Below are positions 8,684 to 21,800 of a stretch of DNA of 23,640 nt, in pieces. The notes under the pieces were generated by a model. It was not told the DNA's origin. It worked only from the letters and a program-made list of their open reading frames with translations, and ran no database searches. Each line of letters starts with the position of its first letter. Within the stretch, counting starts at the first letter, position 1. Location: positions 2,399 through 26,038 of the forward strand of contig JADGJH010000188.1 of assembly GCA_027596945.1 (NCBI GenBank), given 5' to 3'. The position numbers and the translations under genes are program-made. This stretch comes from Physocladia obscura (Eukaryota > Chytridiomycota > Chytridiomycetes > Chytridiales > Chytriomycetaceae).

Positions 8684-9310
8684 ATGAGTGAACAACAGCA
8701 AGGTGACTTTGCGCGAGGATTCGATGCCGCGGCAAGCGGAACTCTTGATCCCATGGCGGCAATGGCAATGTCGCAGCTGACGGAATCGTGCCCATTCAAG
8801 TCTGTATTTGCACTTGGCGCAGGTAGGATAAATAGTTTTTTATCTTTTCTCGCTGTGCATATAATCCTCGCAATACATGCGAAGGCTTCGCTCTTGGCGG
8901 TGTTTTTGGAATGTTTATGAGTTCTATGGATATGAGCTCACAGGCGGAATTCGAAAAGTACGGCAAAATGTCAACGCGAGATCAAATCAAGCACACCTTT
9001 AGAGATATGGGATCGCGATCGTATTCCTCTGCTAAAAATTTTGCTGTTGTCGGTGCTGTTTTTGCTGGAACTGAATGCGTTATTGAAACGGTGAATTTTT
9101 TTATTCTAATTTTTGTTATATTAATACTTCGTTTTTGTGCTTATACACCTGAAGTATCGCGCAAAAAACGATATTTATAATGGAATATCTGCTGGATGTT
9201 TAACTGGGGCTGCATTAGCAGCAAAAGCTGGCCCATATGCGATGGGCACCGGTTGCGTTGGGTTTGCCGCATTTTCTGCTGCCATTGATTATTATATGCG
9301 GCATGGATAG
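8684..9310 (+). CDS. TIM22: TIM22, mitochondrial inner-membrane carrier translocase channel
   Basis: TIM22 forms the twin-pore channel that inserts carrier proteins and Tim23/Tim17 into the mitochondrial inner membrane. Exons: 8684-8822, 8885-9090 and 9155-9310; introns 8823-8884 (62 nt) and 9091-9154 (64 nt), both GT-AG. The product is 166 residues, slightly short for the family because of a brief N-terminus. Four glycine-rich membrane segments lie at about 40-58, 98-115, 126-145 and 147-162. Family signatures: ESCPFK followed by [34 protein letters not shown] (108-125); [28 protein letters not shown]. Cys36 and Cys111 correspond to the pair that forms the conserved intramembrane disulfide in yeast Tim22. 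The Tim17/Tim23 paralogues are excluded by the RAKND motif and the ESCPFK segment. It is divergent from the RAD60-like gene and convergent with MDN1. Confidence 0.96.
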
Positions 9311-9334
9311 ACACTGCAAATCACACAAAGTAAA

Positions 9335-9340
9335 AATAAA
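9335..9340 (+). terminator. AATAAA polyadenylation signal of TIM22
   Basis: Canonical AATAAA 25 nt after the TAG stop codon, in the transcribed strand orientation of TIM22. A short 3' UTR is inferred. Confidence 0.55.
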
Positions 9341-9791
9341 TTGTCTGCTAGCATAACATACACTATCGCAATCATCAACATCATGACGAAAGATCATACA
9401 AATTTTATTGGTAATAAAATAGAAATGACAAGAAAATTTGCCGATATCATGCGGAGATGGCCAAAGATGGTTGATGAACTCCGTAATTTTCTGAGAATGC
9501 GCTCGTACTATTTATTTAATTTTGATTGTGTCTTGGAAAAGGAAAAGAGCAGGCCAAAAACGAGAAAATGTAGAAAAATTTTTTTTTAAATTTTTTTGTT
9601 TCTTTTTTCCTTTCTACAAACGACTGCTACTATTGATTATTGCTATAACAAGAATGTCTTACGCCACTACCAAATCATCCAAAGAAATTTTTTATAGTTG
9701 TTGACAAACATTAAATTTTCTTTCATTAAATTTTTTTGATTAAAAATTTTTTTTTTTTAACTTGTGGTTTCACGATTATAAGTCCGAATAT

Positions 9792-9797
9792 TTTATT
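9792..9797 (-). terminator. AATAAA polyadenylation signal of MDN1
   Basis: AATAAA on minus, 21 nt after the MDN1 stop codon (TGA at 9821-9819), in an AT-rich 3' flank. Confidence 0.55.
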
Positions 9798-9818
9798 TTT
9801 AACTTATTAATTACTCTT

Positions 9819-12800
9819 TCAAAGCGAAACAAAGCTGAAGTACTGTCTTAGCGTATCTGAGAGTACTTCAGGCAAATCCTCAATACGATTAAGCACTACA
9901 TAAAACTCGAATGGAAATGTATCCATATATCTTGTCATCTGAAGACCCCCCGCTCCATATGACACATTTGTCATTCGCAAAATAGAATCTTGTTCACCAC
10001 GCTTATCCAAAACAACAAACACAACCATAATCTTGGCATCAGCTGCCTGTCTTACCAATGCTCGTACCGCCGCATGATCCTCAAGAATTCCGTCGGAAAT
10101 AATTAATTGCAATTGCCACAATTCTGAACTGCCTTGACTGGATTGGCGAGCGATTTTGAGAATATCAATAGTCGCTTCCATCATTTTTCGAACTTGTGTT
10201 CCACTTGAAACGAAAATATATAGTATTTAACTTTTTTATCTTTACTAATGAACAAAAAAATACTTACTTTTGGTCAAACGTAAAGTTGTGTATAACTTCC
10301 GCGCCAGCTTCGTCTGAAAATTGCTTGTCAAACGGATGCAGAAGGCGAACATCGTCTCCAAATGAAACTACAGAAATCTCTCCAACTTCAAGTTGAGTCA
10401 GCGCCTTTGAAATTAGTGACAATGACTCAAACGCAAGCTCAATGGATTTTGATTCAGCCATTGACCGCGAATCATCAATAGAAATCATGATTTGGTAAGT
10501 TCGCTTTGAAGGCCGAGTTCGACGCAGCCAAATCTTGTCCTTCTTGAATTGACTTGCAATATATGCAATAACTTTTCGCATATTCAAACGCTTTCCTGCA
10601 CGATAGTCACCTTTCAACTTTGTCGCAAGAGATGGTTCCAAAATCAAACGCAATGATTCGCACAGAGAATACGAAAGTTCACGGGTTAAAGACGAGTATT
10701 TTCGCCAAAGTAAATGAGCTTTGGCTATATCTTGCCCAGTTTTGCGCCATTCTTCCGTTGATTCTTGAAGCTGCTTACGAATTTCTTCAAAAGCAAGTTC
10801 ATCCAGCGGCTCAATATCTTCTTCTTCGGCATCTTGATTAGTGTGCTCGTGGAATTTGAGGGATTCGACATCAAATTCATTAGAATTGGATTCTTCAAAA
10901 GTCTCTTCTAACTTTTTACCTTCCTCTTCATCCGTATGTCCTTCATTTTCTGGCATGTTCTCATCTTTATCATGCAATTTTCCAGATTTTGGTATGTTGA
11001 CAACCTTTCCTTGATTTTCAGCTTCGTTTGGCTCAGATTTTGATTCATTAGGAATTTTCGAGTTTTCATCTTCTTCCTCGTCTTCTGACTGATCAATTTC
11101 CATTGCATCCTCTTCGTTCTTTTTACCGTCAGCTAAAGCCTTCTGATCCATTTTATCCATTTGCTCATTGTTTGCATCATGCAAAACTTGGGCATCAAAT
11201 GAAGATAAGTCATTTTCGACAAATTCAAAGTCATTTTCACGGTCGAATTCTTGCTGTTGCTCTTCTTCAGTATTTTGAACAGCATCTGGTTGCTTTTCTT
11301 CTTCAGTCTCCCGGTCAAATAAGCTTTTCAAACGATTCATCCATTTTTTTGTCGCGTCACCAAGACTACGGTGAGGATTAAGGTCAAAGTCACTAGGTTT
11401 CTGATTCTTATTTTCGTTTTGAGTTTCGGTGGATTCTTTTTCATTTGCAACATCGTTCTTGCCGCCATCGCGTTTTTGGCTGTCTTGACCAGTGCTGGCA
11501 GTGGCGTTGACTTCTGTGCTCAAATTTTCTTGTTCGTTGTTTTCAGCAGCTGCATTCACAATGTTGTCTTTCGTCTTTTGGCTTTCGGAGTTTGCAACAT
11601 TTCTATCCTTCGCATTTGTTTGCAGCATCTCTTCATCTTTTTCGTCGTTTACCTCATTATCTGGCTCCTCAGAGTTGATCATATCTTGATCTTCTTTAGG
11701 TGTTGATTCAGGAAGGGCATTATCCCCTCCAGATTCATCAACATCTTCTTGTTCTACCATTTCTTCATCCTCAGCCTTTTCATCCAAACGGTCCATTTGC
11801 GCATCTGCCTCTTCCAGGGGAAACTCTTGATCCTCCATCCCATCTTGTTCACTAATGCTATCATTCACTGGAGAATCTGGCCGATCGTCTTTGTCAACAT
11901 TCATATCAAATTGTTCATCTTTGCCAGCATTCTCAGCTTCAGTATCCAGATTCAAGTCTTCTGGAAGATCGATTTCATCTTCTTTTTCTTGCTGTGAATC
12001 ATCTTCATCGATCGATGACTTCGGTTTGACGCCAGTATTATCCTCATTTTCATTTTCCATATCATTTATAAGATCTTCGAGAATTTCGTCTGTAACGTCT
12101 TCATTGCCAATTTGATCGTCAACTTCTGTTCGGGTATCTTGAGAATCGTTTTTCTCATCCGGTTTTTTCGGAGGTTCTTTTTCGCCCTTATCATCATCTT
12201 CTTTCGCTACTAGGTCATCCATATCTCCGGGCTTTGTGTCAGCCTTAGAATCTTTCTCAGCTTTTCCTTCTTCGTTTTGGGCATTTTCATCACCATCCCA
12301 CAGTTTTTCATCCACGACATCAGCCAAATCTTCATCGACATCACCCATTTGCTCCTCACCATCTTTTTCCTCTTTTTCGCCCTCATCTTCTTCTTCTCCA
12401 TTGTCACTCACATCTTCTAAAACACCATCAAAATCACCTTCCATCTCAACACCATCCTTCTCTTCTTTCATTTTTTTTTCTGGTTTAGGTGCCGGTTCGT
12501 CACTTTTGAGTCCTTCCACTTGACTTTCATCCTCAATTTCATTGCTCACATCTTTTGTTCCTTCACCTTCACCAATACCGGTACCCGTTGCATCTTCTTC
12601 CTCTTTTTGATCTTGAACCTCGCTTTGATCGTCGTCAGGGATGCAAAATCCTTTCTTAAATAGAACCGTAAACGAATTTACCAGGATATAAGCTAGTTTG
12701 ACTGTCGCCTTGTGAAATCCTATATATTCGTAAACATAAAACTGGTAGATGCGTAAGTACTGTTGCAGCAATGGATATAATTTTCCAAGCGTGTTTGAGG

Positions 12801-15800
12801 CTTCTTGAACTAGTACTGCACTGGAAGTGGGTGGAGGTTTATTAATTAATGATAAAATCTTCGTGATATTTACAGAAATGGTTTTTAGACGTGGTTCTTT
12901 AAAGTTTCTGGAAAAAACAGCTTGAGATTTTAAAATATTTCCCTGTTGCAGACCAAACTCATCAAATTCCGGACTTTGAACCATATCCATTGTGCCAGTG
13001 AATTCTGTAGGAGATATAAGGCTGTCGTCCTTGTGAAGAAGATCTTGAAATGCCACTAAAATGGAGTCTATAAGTTTTTCGCACATTTTGGACACATCAG
13101 AAAGAAAAATATCATTCATAATCTCTTTAGATTTCGTATCTTCATTGCTGTCAAGAGTTTCGTTCATACAAGACCTGAGTTCGTTCTGACGAATAATCAG
13201 TCTTTCACAAATGTTTTCAAACAGCCAGGAAACGGAAGCATAAGTAGACATCGCAATTTTGAGATTTCCCAGTGTACTTTCCAGGTCAGAACGAACTTGA
13301 TTTAAACAATCTACAATTTCAACTGTGGCGATAAACGGCAGGACTTCTCCAGATTCCCTCAGACAGTATCTTTCATATATGACGCTAGCGCGAGATTTTG
13401 ACGGTGTGAGTGCATTTTGAATTGCAACAACCTGTAAAATGGAATCACATGGAAGACTTGTAGACTTGCAGATACATTCCATCACAATTAAAGATTGGGT
13501 AAGCATTGCGTCTATCTCATCCACAGCATTTTTGTGAGCCTTGATCATCGAATCAGCAACGTGGAAACTAATATTAACTGGTGTAAAAGATTCACTTTCT
13601 GTCGTAGTGTTTTTCAAGTTGAGATAGCACCTCTTAACTCCTTCTGTAACCGACATTGAAGTTAAATCAGAGGATTTTGCGAGCTCACATCGTTGATCAA
13701 TAATTACTTCTAAGATATTTTCCAAAAAACTCAAACTTTTGGCCATTTCTCGATCAGTGAGATCTCTATTGAATGATAATGCTGCTTCTCGAACTACAAC
13801 CATACGGGCTAAAAGCTTGAAGTAATATACGTCTGCGCGTTTTAAGACAGCGATAGTAGCATCATTTAAGTTAGTATCAAATCCAGTAAATTTAGCACCA
13901 GATAATGTTGTGGTGGCATCCAACTTTGACAAACTGAAAAGATACGTCGAATCTTGATGTTTCCTATATTTGACCGAAGAATTTGGTGAAAGACCCAAAT
14001 ACTCAAGATACTTCAGTAAATCGACCAAAGCCTTTTTACGAATAGACCGTTGCCCCTTCAATACCGAATCTGCCTCTGGTGGAGTTTGGAAAAATCGAAT
14101 TCTCTCAATAATTGAAGTTGAAAGGTCTTCGATACCATCCGCCAAGCGTAAATTTTGACCACCTAAATAAAAAATATTAATTTTTATGGATTAAAGAATA
14201 ATAATAAAATGAATAGCCAAACCTGAAATTAGATTGTAGGATAAGGTTTGCATTCTTACTACAAGTTTTCCAATATCTCTTTGACCAATAAAGTTGGAAA
14301 CTAAATCGTTCTCGACTATCAATATTTCTTTTGATGGTGAAAATAGAGGTGAGAGGGCGTTTTTCGACTTTGCCCTCACAATACCACCTTCAACAGCAGC
14401 ATCTTGTAGATATGCTGCAATCACATCTTTAACTGGCATACTGAGAATTGCCCTATATTTTTTGACAAACTTGTGTAAATGATGATGTGACTTCTTTGAA
14501 CTTTCTTTTAAAGCAAATACGTTCACGTCTTTCCAAGTGGCGATACGAACATAGCCGTCAAGTTCTTTAACAATTGGTTTTCGCTGGTTCTCGATATGAG
14601 TTTTGATAAAATCTGAGAATTGAAAGTAATATTGGTAAACGTTCCATAAAACATTGAGCATAATGTCGATGGCTTTGATGTGTTTTGATTGGCTTCTAAT
14701 AATTGATAGGTGCTTTTGAAACGATTGGATCAAAGCTAAACGACCGTGGAAGCCTCCAAGAGATGATCCCAAGAAAAGTTGATCTAAACTCGCGACTAAA
14801 TCCGACTCGATCACTTTCTCAACATCATCCACTCCATTTCCCTGTTATTTATCCCAAATTAGCACAACTTATAAAATCAAAGTGGCTTACATGAGCTAAA
14901 GCAGGTCCAACCAATGATTTAAATAAATGGAACCAAAGCTTCGAAGATTTCATATCAGCCATGCGGTCTTCATTTTTAAGAAGACTTTTCCACGTCTGGA
15001 GCTCGATTTTTCTCCATCGAACAATAAGGGAGGTCATTTCATCCAAATGTGATTTCATTGAAACAGCTGAGCTCGCAACAGTTTCCCATTCGTGACATTT
15101 TTGAAATAATAGCTCTAATCCGGTTAACAGCTTCATAATTGGCGTTGTAATACTGAATGATGCGATTCTATTGTGAATGACACGGAGGTGTGATAAAAGC
15201 ATATTTTCTGGCCATTCATTCAATAACTTAGAAGTCATCACATCCACAGATTTCAAAATTGCTTGAAGCTTTCTTGCTTCACCAATATTGTAATCTCGAT
15301 AAAAATCAAAGTCTTCAGAAATTTTCGAAAAGTCATCTCCGACTGACATAAACGAATCCAAACGAGTTTGAGTCAAAAATATTTTCCCCGCTCGACTGCT
15401 CACTTCAAACTGAAAGTTGACGGGGTTTACTATTTCTTCAAATATCTTGGAAGTAGTTTCAAAAGAATTCAAATAGACATGCTTGTAAATTTCTTTTAAT
15501 TTCTCATTTGATAGCGTTACAGATGAGAAAATATTCTCGTGTAGTTCACGAATCTGAAACGCAATAATGTCATCAAGTTGAAATACAACGCCAGACGAAT
15601 TCAATGAGCTAGGTTGATTTTGCTGCGCTGCTTTTCTTTCGCCTAATTCATTTTCAGAAGAATCAAATTCATCATAAAAATCAGGAAATATTTCGAGCAA
15701 TTCTTGAGCTTCGATTTCTTCCTCGGACAAAAATTCATGCGTTCGTTCTTTATATTTGTAGAGCTCACTTTTTTTTTTATCTTGTTCAACAATTAGAGCT

Positions 15801-18800
15801 TCAGCTTCAAGCCATTTATCAGATAACTCATTAAACCAAATATGAATTATTGATAAATCGCAGTCAGATAATACTTGCTGATAATCAATACCCCAGCAAA
15901 ATCTGCGAATAACTGCAATAAGCACATTGATCTCAGTTTGTCGGGATGCGAGAACGGTAACGTCCTTCAAAGCGAGAACAAAATCAGGACCAATAAGCTC
16001 TTCCGAATTCAAAAAACCAGAAAATTCCAAAAGATTACGGACCAATCTGTTTACTTCTGGAGATATTTCAGAATAATATTCTCTTTCTGCAGTCAGAGAT
16101 ACCAACCCATGACGTAGTTGGTAAAGACTTAAAAACACAGGCTGAAGAATATCTCGATAAAGCGGATATTTGTATTCCATCCGTTCAATAAATGATTCCA
16201 AATTTTCTTGCAAAAATAAATTATGTTTGAAATCGCTTGTATCGGCTAAACACAAAGAAAGGACGTCATCGCGTAAAATATTGTTCCCTAAATGAGATAA
16301 GTCATTTACAATTGAAGCGATTTGTGATTGTTCTGGGCGATAAACCATTCGACTTCTTATTTTCTTTTCTGAAATCTCAATTTCTCGCAATGAATCAAAA
16401 TTCCCATCGTTTGAACTTTTGACATTCGAGTTTGCCAAAAATGCCAACTCTAATTTCACCAAAATGTCTGCTTTAATCCGCTCTTTCATGGCAGAGAGAA
16501 TATTAATTTGTGCCTGCGCTGACAGGGCTGGATCAATTGCAGTTGATGGCAAATATGAGCGCAAAAAAGCCATAGACACAGAAACAAAAACTTTTCCGAT
16601 CAATAAAACAGACAAACCCCAAATTGAAATATCAGACAAATCAGCCATTAATTTTAAAAGATACTTCGACTGTTTTTCTGGCAGAATTTCAAATTCTTTT
16701 TTAATTTCGATGATTGATTCATGAGCTATATTCGGTGAGGAATAAATTTCCACACGAAGTGATGAGATTTTTGAGGATAATGATGCAAATTTTTCAGCCA
16801 CAAAGTAGTGCTCATGTCCAAGAACAATCTATTTTTCGTTTGATTAAATAGAAAAAAAGAAGTTTCATAGCCTATTTACAAACCTGCTGCAGAATAAGGA
16901 AAGCCATATCAAGCCCCCCTTTCAATGCTTCTGGAATATAAGATGTAATTATTGGCTCATTGTATACTTTCAACAACTTTTGAAGTTGGGTAATTTTGCT
17001 TTCAAATGAGTATATTGGAACAGATACCATTGAACCCCTGATGCAAAACAAGAACTTAAATTATACAATAAAAAAACAAGAAAAACAAGAATACTTACAG
17101 CAAATGCATTCCAATTTTGGTACCAATTGAATAGTTCAAAATCTCCGGGCCGTTAACAATATTAACTGGAGGTGGAGCAGCTCTTGATTTCGGTATTTCG
17201 TGTACATTTCCATTGCAGAGTAAAATATCTCGAGAATACGTTTCAGAATTAAGAAGAACCGTGCAAGAGTTATTCCAAACCCTTTCATGCCACCGGTAGC
17301 AAGCTTCGTAAAGAATATCTTTGACTTCAGATATAAATTGATCATCTGCGAAAAAAATATTTAAAAAAATTAAAAAATTAAAAAATTGAAGATACCAGCA
17401 ACATTATCAACCCATTTTGAATTCAACTTCCACAAAATTCTTTGAAGTGGGTGTAAATTTTGAGAAATATTCAACGTTTCCATAATCTCATAATTGATTA
17501 TCTCTTGAATTTCAGAAGCCAAAAGAGCGAGCTGGGTCTGAAAGGTATGGTAAATTAGAAATAAATATTATCAGAAAAATCAAAATCACCTTAATTTCAG
17601 AGCCTGAAAGTGAATCCAAGACAAGATTGCTCAAACGAGCAAGCATAAGGTTTTGATTTCTTAATGAAATGATTTCAGTTATTGGCATCACCCCTAAATC
17701 AATTCCCTTTGACCCTACGAGCTCCAGTGTCAAGAGTGATTGTTCCAGAGATGCTGATAAGTCAAAAAATGAAATAGTTTTTCCTCCAATTGTCTCTTCT
17801 ATTTTGTTCAAAACTATTGTGATTTCCTGTGACCAATAAGATTAATTTAGATTTAAATAAAATAATAAGTACTTTCGGCACGGCAGCAATCATCTTCAGC
17901 ATATTTTTTGTCTCCGTTGAAGAGTAAGATTCATTCAAAAAGTACAATGTCGAAACAGCTTCAAGGATTGAGTGCTTGATTTTTTGTTCGATGAACATTA
18001 GTGGTTGGGTCAAGATCTCTTTTGAAAATTTTAGAAAGGACTATTAGCTATCCAATTGTACAATACCGGTGATTTTTTTTCGAAGCCGAAGTCTCTCGCT
18101 GATATTTGTAAATTCTAGCTCGATGTCAATAAGTTGTTTGTCACGAAGCGTTGTAAATGAAGAATTCCTCCAGAGCGCCGAAAGACATTCAAATGCACGA
18201 ATATCCAGTGATGAGTAGCACCCTTCAATTGCATCTCTTAAATTTATAGTTGCATTATGGCAGGGATGACTGAGCTCTTTGGATATAGTGGCTGATTTCT
18301 TGATAGCTTGCAACGCCGATTGAAATGCCAAAGTTAGATCTGTCGGATTAAGACTTTCTGTGTCAATTAACCGTAAAAAGTACTCAGTCGCACAAAGAAT
18401 TTGAAGAATGTCCTGAAACACAATGTTAACAAAAGGTCTATGAATAATCTAAAACTCACGCTATAGTCAATTGCTGATGATGTTGAAACAATTGCGAACA
18501 AGCATTCCTGAAGACTTGAAAAAAATGCGTAAAGATATTTGAAAACCTTATGCGGCAAATTATGTTCCGATGTACGATGGTTGAAAAAACTTTCCGATAT
18601 CCCAATGATAGAATTGGGATTAGATAAAACAATTTGGGACTTCAGAAGACTGAATTCTTGCAAGCGAAGGAGTATCCCAAATTTCGCAGACGGCAGATTC
18701 TGAAATGTAGTAACATAATTATCTTTCTTTTCTTTTCCTTCTTTCTAAAAATTCACATACCCTTTTTATTTTCTGAGCAAACGATTGCAGATTGTTTGCC

Positions 18801-21800
18801 AACTCAAATAATTTCGCTATTGAAGAGTTTTTGATAAAGCGTTTCGAAATGTGTCGAAGAAGTTGACCTTTCGCGAAGAATGAAAAGACTCCTTCGGATT
18901 CTTCAACAAACCTAAAAAATGCTGCCTGCAGTAGCTGCAAAGAATTTGGTATTGGCAAAAGGAGATCTCTTTGATCACTTGCAAGTGTATTATAACCAAA
19001 TAAATTGGTGTCAATTGTCACAAAGGAAAATGATAACAACAGAGATGCCTCGAGAGATGCTTCAGCAAGAAGTGATTCTTCGACTGAAAACTTTCCTGAA
19101 ACTCGAATTGGCCAGCTGCCAGCAGCAATCTCTACCAAATTGGAGTTTCTATTACTGGTAGCAAAAATAACCAAATATTCTCGAAGTTGGCCAGAGATTT
19201 CTTCAGGTAGAGCATCCAACGTTGTCAAATCCAAGTAGACATCAGAAAAGGTTTGCTTAACAGAATGAAACCAAGGAAATCCGCGTTCAAGCCGTTCAAT
19301 AGCAAGCTTAACAAATCGAATCATAATAGCCGTTGAGTCTTCAAAAGGTATATGGAGCTTATGAAACAAGCTTGAAACGTGGTGATGCAGAGATTTCAAC
19401 ATGCTTGGTAGAATTGCGCCTGGAAGGCCATATCCATTAAGTAGGTTGATAATATCATAAGCGTCAGCAGCCTGCCTTTCAAAATCTTGGGTGGGTGGTC
19501 GAATAAAAAGTTCCACTCCGCGATTTCGCATTGCTCTAGAAATTTCTCCCTGCTGTGGGTCCATAGTCATAAACATTCTAAAATTTTTATGTGGATGAAT
19601 AATTTTGACTTGGCCATTGACAAGACCCCGTTCATTGACAATCAAAACACCATTCGGTTCCAGTAAGTGATTAAGACGGTCCAAAACACTTGCAGGACAC
19701 ATGTTGGCGTTGTCGATTAAAATCCACCGGCCTTCTTCTAAAGCTTTAATGAGAGTACCATCAATCCATTCAAACTGACCATGAACACCCGAAGTTCTTA
19801 AATATAAAAGTTGCTCGCACATTTCCGAAATATCTTCAGGTTTTTTTGCTCCTGCGTTCGAAATATACGCATGTAACGATTCACCAAAAATTTTTATCAT
19901 TTGAGACAAAACTTTAAGCAACGAATTGACAGCATCAATGTCTAACAGGGAGTCAAATTTTTTGAGCGAACGTAATCTTGACTGTAACAAAAACACTGTT
20001 TTAATGGCATCAGAATCTTCCATGATAAAGTTTGCAGAGCCAATGTATCTGAAGGTTACATCTAAAGTGTGCTCAATAAATCGAATAATGGTTTGCTCAC
20101 GGCGATTCAAGTCCACTTGTTCAAATCCACCAAGCAATTCAACAGCGTCAATTCCACTATTCATCGAAAATTCATCCAATTGCTGCCCAGCCAATTTCGC
20201 CAAAAATCGAACAATTGAAGTTTTACCACTGGAAGTCGGTCCACACAATATAGCCATCCACGACATTTCAACACATTTGATCAGTGACTCCAAAATAGGT
20301 AACTGGCTTGTCAAGACGCCAAGTTTATCCCCAGTTACATAGCCACGACTGTGAGGGTGCCTCTTTCCGGATCTTGGTAAAATAGACGATCCTACCGACA
20401 CAGAATTTGGAGAAACATACAAAGAGCATTTTGGAACAATTTCGGGGGTGAAATGGGTATTGAAAAGTTCAATAACGGCAGTTTCGTCAGCTTCTGTGCG
20501 CATCCTGTGGCAATATATCATATTCAAAAACATTTGCGGACTTGAAACATCGGTGTTACTTCGAAGAAGTTCAATCCATCGCAAAATATCACGAAGATTG
20601 AATTCCCATGGACTGCCACGAATTCCAAATGAATGCCGCACCATTGTTTCTTGATGCATCGCTTGATTAAAATCGATCATTTTTTTTATAACTGTTGGGT
20701 CAATTTCGGGATTCAAGTTCTTAATTATAAATGCCATATCATCGCCTGTTAGACCTTCAATGTAGACCTATTGCTCATTTTAATTTTTGCAAATTCTAAA
20801 CAAAAATAATTAAGGAACTTACTTGCGTAAATCGATTAACAAAACTTTTCGGCAAACCTTTACGTCCTCCTCCTTGATTTTGAGGATTTTGAGCAGCAAA
20901 GACCCTAAAGTTTTTGTGGCATTCGAATGACCGGTTCAATTCAGGTATATAAACGGTTGCACGATGATCTAAGCAAGCATTCAAACCCTACCAACAATTT
21001 AAAATAAAAAAAGACATAAAAAAACAATAAAACAAGCTGCACAAAGGCCCACACACACATACACACCTCCAAAACTTGCTGAGTCGCGAGATTGAGTTCA
21101 TCTAGAAGTATCCATTGTCCATTTTTCATTGCAGACAAGAAGGGTCCATCACGCCAAGCGAATTCCCCACCTTTTCCACCTTCAACAGGTAAATCACTTC
21201 CAAATAGATCCATTAAATCAGTCTGCTCACTGAGATTAATTCTGCAAAGTGGATACCCACATGTAATGGCCAGAGATGAAATAAGAGAGCTTTTTCCAAC
21301 ACCTGGTGACCTGAATGTCAAGATATTTAAAAAATTTGTATTAAAAATATTCTATTCAAACCCTTCAAGCAGAACTGGCTTTGACAAACGTAAAGCGCGC
21401 AATACACGAAGAGCATTGATTGAAGTTGTCGGTGCTTGAAGTGCAAATCGATCATCACTTTTTGCTGCTGGGCCACATTCGACCAAAAATGGAGGAATTC
21501 CAAAGACATTGTTTTCTCGAATAATATTGATTTTGTCCAGGTAGAAACCAATTTGGATCAAAAAATTCTCCTTAGAAACGTCGGTTTCTGACATAAATTG
21601 CTGAAAAATATCTTCTGCCAATTTTTTACTGCATTCTTTTCGAAATCCTGATGCAACTGCACTCCCCAACATACTTCCAAAAAGTGGATTAACACCAATA
21701 CCGTCCAAAAGAACCATGCATCCACCGTGAAAAATGGATTTACATAATAGCAACAAGTTAGACATACCACTATCATTATTTTGTTTTACCATCGTGGTTA

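Larger units (their letters stand above)
9311..9818. other. 508-bp tail-to-tail intergenic region between TIM22 and MDN1
   Basis: Holds the 3' UTRs of both genes. It is AT-rich, with poly-T/poly-A runs at about 9579-9596 and 9725-9760. An open frame of 82 codons on plus (9341-9589) is Lys/Arg-rich, lacks a recognisable domain and starts directly downstream of the TIM22 poly(A) signal; I regard it as chance. Confidence 0.55.

Noticed and set aside
9341..9589. 82-codon plus-strand open frame downstream of TIM22
   Set aside because: No domain or plausible splice partners; it begins right behind the TIM22 poly(A) signal in AT-rich 3' flank.
11371..12523. Several Ser/Phe-rich plus-strand open frames of 65-111 codons
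   Set aside because: They are antisense shadows of the Glu/Asp-rich tract of MDN1, whose GAA/GAT codons give TTC/ATC/TCT repeats on the other strand.
19700..19730. Loss of the Walker B glutamate in MDN1 AAA5 (LIDNAN)
   Set aside because: As far as I know this Asp-Asn form is the normal state of AAA5 in midasins, so it is not an anomaly of this gene.
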